NCBI GenBank assembly: GCA_937892705.1
Contig: CALBGR010000017.1
Location: 79,110-143,109 of the forward strand
Source of the DNA: an uncultured Candidatus Saccharibacteria bacterium
GTDB taxonomy: Bacteria > Patescibacteriota > Saccharimonadia > Saccharimonadales > UBA4665
DNA: 64,000 bases
Reading direction: 5' to 3'
In this document: positions 43,320-51,101 of the stretch, piece by piece
Layout of the letters: each line of letters begins with the position of its first letter
Numbering within the stretch: the stretch's first letter is position 1
Translations under genes and position numbers: made by a program
Notes under the pieces: generated by a model
What the model was told of the DNA's origin: nothing
The model's input: only the letters and a program-made list of their open reading frames with translations
Database searches by the model: none

Positions 43320-44816
43320 ATGAAAACAATGTTAATCCTAATCGCACGAGTATCAGACATTGAGCAGCGTAAAGCACTACCCGCTCAAAAGCTACGGCTA
43401 GAGCAATATGCAAAAGTCAAAGATATGCCGTACAAGTACCACGAGTTTGATGAAAGTGCGTACAAAGACGCTCGGCATAAGTTCTCACAGTTGGTTGAGA
43501 ATATAGCGGCAATGAAAGAACACGCCATAGTTGTGTTTGATAAAATAGACCGCTTTACCCGCGACGCATCACAGCGAGAAGTACGGATAATGGGCAAGCT
43601 CGTAGAGCAAGGCAGAATTGAAATGCACTTCCCGTCAGACAACCTGTTTATTACGCAAAACTCGCCTGCCACTGATTTGTTCAGGCTCGGTATTGGTATG
43701 CTGCTTGCAAAATACTATTCCGACACCAGCAGGGATAACGTCAAACGTCGCTTTGAGCAGATGTTGAACGATGGTATATGGGTTCATAGAGCACCCATTG
43801 GCTACAAGAACATCATAATAGGCGGCACACCGCAAAGACCAATCAAAGATATTGAGGTAGATGATGCAAAGGCACGCTACATAGTAAAAGCATACGAGAT
43901 GAGAGCACGTGGTATGTCCTACGCTGTCATTGCCAAAGAGTTGCACAAAATGGGCTTTCGTAGCAACATCTCAAACAGTAAAGCACCAAGTAAGCAGTTT
44001 CTTGAGCGTATATTAAGCAATCCGTTTTACTACGGCGTTATGGTACATTCTGGCAAAGAGTACCCACACAAGTACAAGCCACTTATAAGCCGTGCTTTAT
44101 TCAATCAGGTGCAGCGTGTCCGTGATGAGCGTAAGCACACCAAAACCAAGTACGATAGCAAAGACTACACGCTCAAAAAGATAGTGAAGTGCGGCAGGTG
44201 CGGACGTGCCGTATCACCGTTCAAGGCTCGCAATACGGTTTACTTGCGTTGTGCAAACGCTCAGTGCGATAATCCTAATACAGCCGAGAGCCTAGTTATT
44301 GACGGCGTAACGGCAGATATAGGGTTTATAGACGTGCCTGAACAATGGTTAGACAAGGTTATAGCTGAGCTGCGTAGGCGGCACGATGACCAGCAAACGT
44401 ACTATACGCAAAACATTGAACAAACTCGTACTGAATACGATAAGGTCAAAGAAAAAATGCGTAAGGTTTACTATGACCTGCTTGACGGACGTATTACACA
44501 GACCCTACACGATGAAATTGCAACTGACCTAGAAAAACGGCAGCAGGAATTGAATGACCGCCTAAAGTTGCTAACAAGTGATAACAAAGACTTTCAAGTA
44601 ACCGCCTCTTATCTGTTAGATTTAGCTCAGCGAGCAGAACAGCTATTTAATGAGAGCGATGAAGCGTTGCAAAACAAACTTTTGGAATACGTACTTTCAA
44701 ACATTGAGCTAAAGGACAAAAAGTTGTCTTACATACTAAACGACCCCTTTAAGTCCATCGTTGAGGCAAAGAAAAAGAGCCTTTCGGCTCATAATTCTAA
44801 CATTTGGTGCGGGTGA
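43320..44816 (+). CDS. Large serine recombinase (site-specific integrase)
   Basis: 498 residues. The resolvase-type catalytic domain (about 1-150) has the nucleophilic Ser in ILIARVSDIEQRKALPAQ and the conserved Arg in FDKIDRFTRDASQREV. A recombinase domain (about 165-260, APIGYKN, MSYAVIAKELHKMGFRSN), a zinc-ribbon (KCGRCGRAVSPF...LRCANAQC) and a coiled coil (about 365-440) follow. AAGGAG precedes the start. The last codons run through the attachment core and the tRNA-Gly terminator and stop inside tRNA-Gly (antisense). The C-terminus HNSNIWCG is therefore host-derived. Confidence 0.92.
   Translation: MKTMLILIARVSDIEQRKALPAQKLRLEQYAKVKDMPYKYHEFDESAYKDARHKFSQLVENIAAMKEHAIVVFDKIDRFTRDASQREVRIMGKLVEQGRIEMHFPSDNLFITQNSPATDLFRLGIGMLLAKYYSDTSRDNVKRRFEQMLNDGIWVHRAPIGYKNIIIGGTPQRPIKDIEVDDAKARYIVKAYEMRARGMSYAVIAKELHKMGFRSNISNSKAPSKQFLERILSNPFYYGVMVHSGKEYPHKYKPLISRALFNQVQRVRDERKHTKTKYDSKDYTLKKIVKCGRCGRAVSPFKARNTVYLRCANAQCDNPNTAESLVIDGVTADIGFIDVPEQWLDKVIAELRRRHDDQQTYYTQNIEQTRTEYDKVKEKMRKVYYDLLDGRITQTLHDEIATDLEKRQQELNDRLKLLTSDNKDFQVTASYLLDLAQRAEQLFNESDEALQNKLLEYVLSNIELKDKKLSYILNDPFKSIVEAKKKSLSAHNSNIWCG
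44772..44790 (+). repeat. Right attachment-site core (attR) / tRNA-Gly terminator
   Basis: Second copy of AAAAAGAGCCTTTCGGCTC. On the minus strand it forms GAGCC-GAAA-GGCTC plus TTTTT, the natural terminator of tRNA-Gly 14 bases away. The recombinase frame passes through it in the same phase as the frame at the left copy. Confidence 0.8.
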
Positions 44817-44881
44817 CGGGACTCTAACCCGTGGCCTCATCCTTGGCAAGGATGCGCTCTAGACAACTGAGCTACACCCGC
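44805..44881 (-). tRNA. tRNA-Gly(GCC)
   Basis: 77 nt with encoded CCA. Acceptor GCGGGTG/CACCCGC, D stem GCTC/GAGC, anticodon stem-loop CATCC-TTGCCAA-GGATG giving GCC, and T stem ACGGG/CCCGT. The T loop is TTAGAGT, with A at position 56 in place of the near-invariant C, and the D loop AGTTGTCTA has U where G19 is expected. A U19-A56 pair could replace G19-C56. It is the insertion target of the adjacent element. Confidence 0.94.
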
Positions 44882-44938
44882 GTAACAGGGATGAATTATA
44901 CCGAAAAGAGGCCACAGAAACAAGACTTTAATTACATC

Positions 44939-44967
44939 TTGAAGAATATGCACTTTTCTCTTAAAAT
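44939..44967 (+). promoter_or_regulatory. Promoter of tRNA-Phe
   Basis: TTGAAG (44939-44944) and TAAAAT (44962-44967) are spaced by 17 bp, ending 11 bases before the tRNA. Confidence 0.65.
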
Positions 44968-44978
44968 AAGTGCTATAT

Positions 44979-45054
44979 GGCTCTTTAGCTCAGTTGGTAG
45001 AGCAGAGGCCTGAAGAGCCTTGTGTCCCCAGTTCGAGTCTGGGAGGAGCCACCA
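44979..45054 (+). tRNA. tRNA-Phe(GAA)
   Basis: 76 nt with encoded CCA. Acceptor GGCTCTT with the matching 3' strand, D loop AGTTGGTA, anticodon loop CTGAAGA giving GAA, and T arm CCAGTTCGAGTCTGG. Position 37, next to the anticodon, is G instead of the usual A of bacterial tRNA-Phe, so an i6A-type modification cannot occur there. Confidence 0.95.
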
Positions 45055-45060
45055 GGAAAA

Positions 45061-45088
45061 AACCCGATCTAAAGGATCGGGTTTTTTC
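45061..45088 (+). terminator. Bidirectional intrinsic terminator after tRNA-Phe
   Basis: AACCCGATC/GATCGGGTT stem (9 bp, loop TAAAG) with TTTTTTC after it on the plus strand and A-rich sequence before it. It also ends the convergent 31-residue gene's transcript. Confidence 0.9.
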
Positions 45089-45116
45089 TTTGGTTTCTCT
45101 CTGTTTCACCGAAATA

Positions 45117-45212
45117 CTACTTTTCGCTGTCGCGGTCTTTACCCATTCGCTCTTTCATTTCGTCGGTAGCTTTATTTTTTGTCTTTTTCATCTTGTCTTT
45201 CATATCACCCAT
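45117..45212 (-). CDS. 31-residue charged microprotein (CsbD-like style)
   Basis: A peptide starting MGDMKDKMKKTKNKATDEMK and ending GKDRDSEK, with AGGGAG in front of the ATG. The alternating Lys/Asp/Glu composition recalls CsbD-type stress proteins, but it is shorter and I do not claim homology. It occupies the gap between the tRNA-Phe terminator and the trehalase-like gene. Confidence 0.55.
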   Translation of the reverse strand: MGDMKDKMKKTKNKATDEMKERMGKDRDSEK

Positions 45213-45286
45213 AGTAATCTCCCTTCGTTTAGGATGTTTTTATTATGGGCTTATTAAAAGAAAGACGCTGTTAGCTATTTAATACC

Positions 45287-46570
45287 CTAAATACGCTTAT
45301 CAATAAATTCCTGACACAAACGCTCAAAAATTGCATTAGTCCAACCAAATCCAACTTGCGATGGATATACACCACGTACCGGCGGTTTTTCAGGGTTTAC
45401 AACATTGTATTTTTCTAGAAACACTGCATGATTATTAAACCAATCCAGATTGGTCTTTAGCCATTTTATTGCAATCCTTTTCGCATCTTCGTTGTAGCCA
45501 TAGCGCTGCAAACCTTTGATAACAATAAAGTGAAGCGGCGCCCAGCCATTTGGATGTGCCCACTGGGTTGGCAAAGAACCTGGTACATATTGCGCCAGCG
45601 GCAGTGCATCGGTCGTGGCAAGCCCACCTTTGTTCTCAAAACGACGCAAAGCTTTAACCATAAGCTGGGCCTGACGACCGTCTACCATACCAGCCCACAT
45701 CGGGAAATAAGCAGCAAGCGAACTTACGCTTCCGCGTTTTTTCTTTACATAGTTATAGTCATAGTAAAGCCCGCGACTTTTATCCCACATGAGTTTATTC
45801 ATCGTTTTAGCACGCTCTTTGGCTGCTAGCTCCCATTTTGCCTGTTCCCGCTTGTTGTCAAAAATCCGCGCTGCTGCTGCAAAATCCATTTCGTACTTGT
45901 ACAGCAATGCGTTTAAGTCAACTGGCAAATAATCCAGTGCTCTGCGGTTAAACCGCGGCGTCATATCCCAGCCACTTTCAGCTTCTGCTAAATCATGTAG
46001 CATATTTATGTCATAGTAGCGGCTCAACCCTTGATACACCTGACGCCAATGTGGCTTGGCGGGGCCCATCCAAACTGTTTGATACTCTTGCTTGGCAATT
46101 TCTATATGGTCCTTAAGCCAATCACGTCCTAGGTTGTACGCATGATAAACATCAAAAATATAACTGGTAAGCAGCGGCGGCTGGGAACGTCCCATCAAAT
46201 AATTTCTTGAAGCGTTGGGCACAACATGAAAACGTTCAAGCATACTCTCGATGTTCTCCAACATGCCTATTACGAGGTCTTTATGCTCCGCATCGAGCAT
46301 ACCCTGCACCATAAAGTACGTATCCCAATAATACATTTCATTAAAGTCAAACTCGTGACCCTCTTCACTCGCAGGTACTAAGTACGGGTTTGGCAATCCT
46401 ATAAGACTGCCTTCGTCTTTTGGATTGTAGCGCTCGAGCTTCTTCCAATACGCACGTATATACGCCCGCGCTGGTTTTACCTCCTCAGCAGTCAACTCGT
46501 AATTACGACTCAAAGAGAACAGCCCGGTTTTGGTTTTCTTAACTATTTCTTTAGCTTTTCTACCTAGCAT
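45287..46570 (-). CDS. Trehalase-like glycoside hydrolase (GH37 family)
   Basis: 427 residues, (alpha/alpha)6 barrel. Both trehalase signatures appear in modified form: FDFNEMYYWDTYF (family PGGRFxExYxWDxY) and TQWAHPNGWAPLHF (family QWDxPNGWAP). No signal peptide is present with the chosen start (MLGRKAKEIVKK), so intracellular hydrolysis of trehalose or a related disaccharide to glucose is suggested. A TTGACT with 17-bp spacing to TAGTCT precedes this ATG, and the longer in-frame start would include that promoter. Substrate is not certain. Confidence 0.85.
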   Translation of the reverse strand: MLGRKAKEIVKKTKTGLFSLSRNYELTAEEVKPARAYIRAYWKKLERYNPKDEGSLIGLPNPYLVPASEEGHEFDFNEMYYWDTYFMVQGMLDAEHKDLVIGMLENIESMLERFHVVPNASRNYLMGRSQPPLLTSYIFDVYHAYNLGRDWLKDHIEIAKQEYQTVWMGPAKPHWRQVYQGLSRYYDINMLHDLAEAESGWDMTPRFNRRALDYLPVDLNALLYKYEMDFAAAARIFDNKREQAKWELAAKERAKTMNKLMWDKSRGLYYDYNYVKKKRGSVSSLAAYFPMWAGMVDGRQAQLMVKALRRFENKGGLATTDALPLAQYVPGSLPTQWAHPNGWAPLHFIVIKGLQRYGYNEDAKRIAIKWLKTNLDWFNNHAVFLEKYNVVNPEKPPVRGVYPSQVGFGWTNAIFERLCQEFIDKRI

Positions 46571-46627
46571 ATATGGTTTTAGACTAGGGCGTAGAAAGAG
46601 CCAAGTCAAGAAAAAGCGCAAACTTTT

Positions 46628-46795
46628 TTATATACTGGCGAGATGCCATAAATGACAATGTTGACAACGATATGACTTTACGCGACTACCATAGCGATGG
46701 TATGTCACTGTCGCAGCGGTGTCTGCTGCTTTTTTCGTATCAAAAGCCAACTTTTCAGCACAAGGCAAAGGAGCATCTTCTTCTACTACCATCAT
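46628..46795 (-). CDS. Small zinc-ribbon-like protein
   Basis: 55 residues with the C-terminal motif YRCQHCHLWHLAS, a CxxCxxxH arrangement that can bind zinc, and a basic centre (HRYGSRVKS). Similar small proteins ending in CxxCxxWHL occur in phages and actinobacteria. Function is unknown. TATACT stands exactly six bases before the first of two consecutive ATG codons, so the mRNA should be leaderless; the longer frame is rejected for that reason. Confidence 0.65.
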   Translation of the reverse strand: MMVVEEDAPLPCAEKLAFDTKKAADTAATVTYHRYGSRVKSYRCQHCHLWHLASI

Positions 46796-46883
46796 GATGT
46801 AAGTATACAAATTTATGTAGACAGCTTCACTCGCTCATAGTACTATTTAGGCAATAATAAGCATAAGCATTAAGAGGTAAGAA

Positions 46884-47663
46884 ATGCGCAATCAATCTAA
46901 AAGCCAACGCAAAAAACTTATACCTATATTTATCGTGGCACTGCTTTTGGTAGCAGGATTTGCAGGTTGGCACTTTACGAAAAAAGACTCTAGCCCTGCT
47001 AGCAAGGCCATCAAGGAAGCTATGGTTTCATGTAATCAAAACGATAAAGACCTCTGTAAATTTATTGCCAGCTGGAAAGAAAATAACTATTACACCATCA
47101 CAGCTACTGTTGAAAGCGAAGGCCAAAAACAAAGTTTCACCTTGCGCACCATTGGTAATGACCGTACTCACATGATCAGTAGCGGCAGGAATAATGAAAG
47201 TTACGAAGTAATCACTATTGACAATACGATGTACACTAAAGACCCATCAGATGGTACCTGGTGGAAACAAACCTTGGCAGACGATGAGTCAAAGCCAGGC
47301 AAAGACTTTAAGGTAGATTTTGACGACCCAGACAAAAATACTCCTGAAGCAGATAAAACTATCTATAAGAAAATCGGCAAAGAGCCTTGTGGAAAGCTTA
47401 CCTGCTTTAAGTACCAAATTATTGATCCAAATGCAAAAGACGAACAGCATTTTATATGGTTTGACGACAAAGACTACCAGCTACGCCGCATGACTACCGA
47501 AGGACCAAGCGGCAAGAGCGAAATGGCATTTAACTACGACAAATTCACCATCGAAGAACCATCACCAGTAAAAGATATGCCGACCGCAGAGGTAGGCAGT
47601 GTTCCGAGCGAGGCCGAAATCCAACAGCTTATGCAACAATACGGCGGTGAACACCACCACTAA
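46884..47663 (+). CDS. Membrane-anchored extracytoplasmic beta-domain protein (LolA/LppX-like?)
   Basis: 259 residues with a basic N-terminus, one transmembrane helix (about 11-30) and an outside domain. Two cysteine pairs (VSCNQNDKDLC and EPCGKLTC) suggest disulfides. The run of short beta strands with TITATVESEGQKQSFTLRT and FIWFDDKDYQLRRMTTEG is the style of LolA/LppX half-barrels that carry lipid; this is a guess. It ends in HHH. AAGAGGT precedes the ATG, and AAGCATAAGC lies just upstream. Confidence 0.65.
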   Translation: MRNQSKSQRKKLIPIFIVALLLVAGFAGWHFTKKDSSPASKAIKEAMVSCNQNDKDLCKFIASWKENNYYTITATVESEGQKQSFTLRTIGNDRTHMISSGRNNESYEVITIDNTMYTKDPSDGTWWKQTLADDESKPGKDFKVDFDDPDKNTPEADKTIYKKIGKEPCGKLTCFKYQIIDPNAKDEQHFIWFDDKDYQLRRMTTEGPSGKSEMAFNYDKFTIEEPSPVKDMPTAEVGSVPSEAEIQQLMQQYGGEHHH

Positions 47664-47674
47664 ACCGACTTTCA

Positions 47675-47827
47675 TTAGTTATCGTCAGAAACTTTGCCAC
47701 CTTTACGACGAGCTTTATCAAGCCCGACTGCTATAGCCTGATCCTTGTTTTTAAACTTTCCCTTGTGCTTGTGTTCGTGCATAGTCTTCTGCACTTCATC
47801 CTGTGCTTTTTTACCATACTTTGCCAT
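47675..47827 (-). CDS. DUF6496-like basic microprotein
   Basis: 50 residues: MAKYGKKAQDEVQKTMHEHK at the start, KNKDQAIAVGLDKARRKGGKV near the end. This matches the small Lys-rich DUF6496 family, whose members share the AIAIGLSEARKKG-type segment and may bind nucleic acids. Its ATG overlaps the stop of the previous gene (TAATG), so translation is coupled. Confidence 0.75.
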   Translation of the reverse strand: MAKYGKKAQDEVQKTMHEHKHKGKFKNKDQAIAVGLDKARRKGGKVSDDN

Positions 47828-47994
47828 TACTGCCTCTTCTTTCCTTTACGTTTCTTCGACTCTTTTCTGTGAGCGCCCTGTACTTTGTGATTGCCTACTG
47901 CTACCGCTAACTTATGATTGCGATAACGTCGTTCCCGACGATACATGTGCATGTTTTCATGTGTATCTTCGGGATCAAGGCCATAATCTGTCAT
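47827..47994 (-). CDS. 55-residue basic microprotein
   Basis: Begins MTDYGLDPEDTHENMHMYRR and ends in KRKGKKRQ. Its segment NHKLAVAVGNHKVQGAHRK loosely echoes the AIAVGL segment of the gene that follows it. GGAGGTGAGGT is a strong ribosome binding site. It forms a two-gene operon with the DUF6496-like gene. A nucleic-acid-binding role is suggested only by the charge. Confidence 0.6.
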   Translation of the reverse strand: MTDYGLDPEDTHENMHMYRRERRYRNHKLAVAVGNHKVQGAHRKESKKRKGKKRQ

Positions 47995-48139
47995 ACCTCA
48001 CCTCCACATGTCATACTCTTTATTCTGAAACACATAAGGTAGAGGAACTATGGACTTTCTTACACAACTTATTGCTTCTTAATTCTTTGCTTTATCAAAA
48101 AATATTGTAAAAAATATTAATTTATTCTAAAATCCTTCC

Positions 48140-48907
48140 ATGACAACTGAGGCACTCGGCCAATTAACACCGACTATATTTCCAACTGAAACATCACATG
48201 AAACCCAGCCTAAACAAATGCTGGTAACTACACACGGGACCGAACTTTTTGCACAACATCCTGATTGTAGAGATGTATTTATAAATCGCGCAAGAGGTTT
48301 TATTGATCCCTCACTTACACGCCCTGCCGATTGTAAAATGATCGGTAACGGTAACTGTGGCCGGGTTTATGAATTACCAGGCTTTGCAGAGCAGTGCTTT
48401 AAGATAAGCACTCCTGACACTATGCGTATTAGAAAAATAGACCTGGAGCTTTGTCCACCGCCACCAAATCTCATAAGTGAACTTAGGTTTATGAGTGCTT
48501 TACAAAAGTATTTTGCAAAAAGACCTGAAACCGGCATACATGTTCCAAAACCATACGCAGCAATAACATTTGAGAACGGCACTGCACTCTTACAAGAACG
48601 CATACCGCAGCATTTTGAATCATTAAAGAAAATTGCGACAAAAGATATTTTTTCTCCTAATGAGCTATACGAACAAGAAGAGTTGCTTATAGCTAGAGTT
48701 CAGAAATCTCTCGGAGCAACAGCATTACGCTTAGGTATAGGAGATTTACGCGGAACAGGCAAGAGACTCAACGGCGGTAATATATTTACCGATCAGCCTG
48801 AAAATCCTGCCCAAGGCAATCTTTATATCATTGACCTCATTGGGAATAGTAAACTACGAAGAATCGTCGCCTCTCTCATTGCAAGGGCTTATCCAAACGA
48901 TTGTTAA
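48140..48907 (+). CDS. Protein-kinase-like fold protein
   Basis: 255 residues with the marks of a small kinase-like fold: a Gly loop IGNGNCGRVYELPG (about 67-80), a lysine in CFKIS, a later RLNGGNIFTD resembling the catalytic loop with Asn, and YIIDLIGNS resembling the metal-binding Asp. The usual HRD Asp is not seen, so activity is doubtful. TAAAAT lies exactly six bases before the ATG, consistent with a leaderless mRNA. It starts a plus-strand operon with an LPXTG protein, SDR and SGNH hydrolase. Confidence 0.62.
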   Translation: MTTEALGQLTPTIFPTETSHETQPKQMLVTTHGTELFAQHPDCRDVFINRARGFIDPSLTRPADCKMIGNGNCGRVYELPGFAEQCFKISTPDTMRIRKIDLELCPPPPNLISELRFMSALQKYFAKRPETGIHVPKPYAAITFENGTALLQERIPQHFESLKKIATKDIFSPNELYEQEELLIARVQKSLGATALRLGIGDLRGTGKRLNGGNIFTDQPENPAQGNLYIIDLIGNSKLRRIVASLIARAYPNDC

Positions 48908-48968
48908 TAACTTCACTGAAATAAGACCTCCTAAGCAGTACAGTAGACAGATATTAAGGAGGTTTAGT

Positions 48969-50063
48969 GTGGGATACTTTAAGCACTCATTGCGCACAGT
49001 AAGCTATCGGACCTTGGTAGGGATTGTTGGCATATCACTAGCGCTCGGTAGTATGTTGGGTACGGTTACCACTCACGGCTTGAGTATAAACTCTGCCCGT
49101 GATTGTGATGCCAATGCAGTCATTCGCTGTGGTGCACTGAGCACTGAGGAGCTACGGCAAAAATACAATAATGATCACAGTATACGCACCATTTTCAATC
49201 ACTTTGGAATTAGCAGAGAAGATATCCGCCGACTTGACGCAACAGTGGTTGCTGGACACGTAACACGGGACGGACGCGTCATAGTAAATGGCAAAACAGT
49301 TGCAACAAACGCTATGACCGCTGGTCGACAACACATGCCGGGCAGCACCCGAGTTAATAGAAACGGTATACAGTTTTACATGCGCCCACCAAGGGTATCT
49401 TTTCAGTCTGAGCGACTTGCAGCCTTTATAGTAATGACCAATAACTCTAATTCCAACACTAGTGCAAATTCAAATAACACAAACAGTAGCTCCTCTGTAG
49501 CAAATCAGCCCGAGAATTCCTCCGACACAAATACCAACACTGACACTGATAGTACGGTCAACTCTAATGACCGTACAAACAACAGACAATTTGCATTTGC
49601 TATCATCGCAAGCTGCGGTAACCCTGTATCTGCCCGGCCAGTACGCCGTCCTGTGGCTCAGCCGAAACCACAACCAGCACCTACCCCTCCTCCGGCACCA
49701 ACTGCCCCAACACAGCCGCAGCCAAAAGAAAAGCCTCAGCCAAGCGCTTCGGCAACCGCCGAAGCAACAGCTAACGCGACCGTAACTATTAATCAACCTG
49801 AGCAACCTGCTCCAACTCCAGCGCCACAACCGCAGCCACAACCACAACCCGTTGCAACCGCTCCACCGATACCAACCGAAATCACACCGACTCAAGAAAA
49901 GGTAGAAGTCGAAACCCAAGAACTCCCTAAAACCGGCATGACAAGTGAAAGTATCAGTAAAATTGCCGCAATTGCAGGACTTACCGCACTAGGCAGCTCT
50001 ATTATTCACATCCTCTACGCCCGCAGAAAAGCCCGAAAAGAGAAAGTAACCAACTTCTATTAA
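48969..50063 (+). CDS. LPXTG-type surface protein with Pro/Gln-rich stalk
   Basis: 364 residues from a GTG start with AAGGAGG six bases upstream; a longer frame overlapping the previous gene lacks such a site. A signal/membrane helix (about 14-38) is followed by a mixed domain (about 40-155), an Asn/Ser/Thr-rich linker, a region rich in Pro, Gln and Ala (about 220-310), and a sorting signal ELPKTG (Leu at about 319) with hydrophobic helix and RRKARKEK tail. A sortase should anchor it to peptidoglycan; no sortase gene is in the window. Confidence 0.8.
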   Translation: MGYFKHSLRTVSYRTLVGIVGISLALGSMLGTVTTHGLSINSARDCDANAVIRCGALSTEELRQKYNNDHSIRTIFNHFGISREDIRRLDATVVAGHVTRDGRVIVNGKTVATNAMTAGRQHMPGSTRVNRNGIQFYMRPPRVSFQSERLAAFIVMTNNSNSNTSANSNNTNSSSSVANQPENSSDTNTNTDTDSTVNSNDRTNNRQFAFAIIASCGNPVSARPVRRPVAQPKPQPAPTPPPAPTAPTQPQPKEKPQPSASATAEATANATVTINQPEQPAPTPAPQPQPQPQPVATAPPIPTEITPTQEKVEVETQELPKTGMTSESISKIAAIAGLTALGSSIIHILYARRKARKEKVTNFY

Positions 50064-50084
50064 CACGTTAGCAAGGGGGCTTAT

Positions 50085-51101
50085 ATGGCGGACACATCAA
50101 ACGGCACCACCAATACAAAAGTAGCAGTCATTACCGGTGCTTCAAGCGGTATTGGACGAGCAACCGCTATTGAATTTGCGAAAAATGGTTACGATATAGT
50201 GCTCGCCGCCCGTCGCCAGAGTGAGCTGCAAAACGTAGCTGAAGTATGTGAGCAATTTGGCATACGTCCCATGATAGTCGTTGCCGATGCAACTGACGAA
50301 TCAGCGGTACAGAAAATCGCAGATGTCGCTAATGTGACTTTTGGTCATTTTGATATATGGGTCAACAATGCGGCAGTATCGCTCTATGCAAAATTCGAGG
50401 ATACGCCACTTAAGGATTTCCAACAAGTCATCAACACTAATCTCATGGGATACGTATATGGATGTCGTGCAGCTATTCAGCAATTCAAGGAGCAGAGTCA
50501 TGGCACACTCATCAATGTCAGCTCAATCAACGCAGCAGCGCCCTTGCCATACGCAAGTGCCTATGTGGCCAGCAAGTACGCCATCCGAGGACTCACTGAA
50601 AGCATCCGTATGGAACTAGAGGATCAAGGATTATCAAAACAAATCCGTGTGTGTAATGTCATGCCTGCCTCAGTTGATACAAACCTTTTTCAGAACGCTG
50701 CCAACTACACCAACCGGGAAGTAGTCGCCCTAGAACCCGTATATGACCCAGTAACTGTTGCAAAACAAATCGTTAAACTTGCCAAGTGTCCACGCCGCGA
50801 AATTATCATAGGATCAGCCGGAAAAATGATGGTTGCTAAACATACAAAGAGGCCGCTGCTTTATGAAAAGATCGTGTCTAAATTTGCAGCAAAGAATAAT
50901 TTTAGCGACAATTCAGTAGAAAATACCACTGGAAATTTATACGAACCAATCGCTGAACACACCGGAGTCCATGGTGGTTGGCGTGACCGTCGAATGTCTG
51001 GCTCCACTTTTAACGCCATAGTTAGCGGTGTAACCATAGCTGCACTTGCAGCTGTAGGTGCAGGCGTGTTACTCGCCCAAAAAGCACGTTCTAAGTCATG
51101 A
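50085..51101 (+). CDS. Short-chain dehydrogenase/reductase with C-terminal membrane anchor
   Basis: 338 residues. The NAD(P) motif TGASSGIG (about 16-23), NNAA, the catalytic Ser in VSSINAAAP and YVASK (YxxxK) are intact. After the Rossmann domain (about 1-250) a linker and a C-terminal hydrophobic helix (about 308-330) suggest attachment to the membrane, which is uncommon for SDRs. A substrate cannot be named; the envelope-linked neighbours suggest a lipid or sugar. The ribosome binding site is AAGGGGG. The gene overlaps the SGNH hydrolase by 4 bases. Confidence 0.85.
   Translation: MADTSNGTTNTKVAVITGASSGIGRATAIEFAKNGYDIVLAARRQSELQNVAEVCEQFGIRPMIVVADATDESAVQKIADVANVTFGHFDIWVNNAAVSLYAKFEDTPLKDFQQVINTNLMGYVYGCRAAIQQFKEQSHGTLINVSSINAAAPLPYASAYVASKYAIRGLTESIRMELEDQGLSKQIRVCNVMPASVDTNLFQNAANYTNREVVALEPVYDPVTVAKQIVKLAKCPRREIIIGSAGKMMVAKHTKRPLLYEKIVSKFAAKNNFSDNSVENTTGNLYEPIAEHTGVHGGWRDRRMSGSTFNAIVSGVTIAALAAVGAGVLLAQKARSKS

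Larger units (their letters stand above)
38289..44790 (+). mobile_element. Integrated element with large serine recombinase, about 6.5 kb
   Basis: Bounded by identical 19-bp direct repeats and inserted at the terminator of tRNA-Gly. Contents from left: a short non-coding end, a CFI-box secreted protein, a repressor and excisionase-like gene, a 429-residue unknown protein, two small genes, a SpoVG-like protein, a probable replication initiator, and the recombinase whose 3' end contains the right repeat. No capsid, tail or conjugation genes are seen, so it looks like an integrative plasmid or satellite. Its genes use clear Shine-Dalgarno sites more often than the flanking chromosome. Confidence 0.8.

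Noticed and set aside
47650..47663. C-terminal HHH of the exported protein as an engineered His tag
   Set aside because: Only three His residues after GGE, in natural context with a normal downstream gene; no vector sequence.
48831..48968. Upstream ATG start for the LPXTG protein
   Set aside because: It lies inside the kinase-like gene and lacks a ribosome binding site, whereas the GTG at 48969 has AAGGAGG at ideal distance and gives a normal signal peptide.
49440..49900. Short repeats resembling a CRISPR array or satellite
   Set aside because: They encode the Asn/Ser/Thr and Pro/Gln low-complexity stalk of the LPXTG protein, with no regular spacing or unique spacers.
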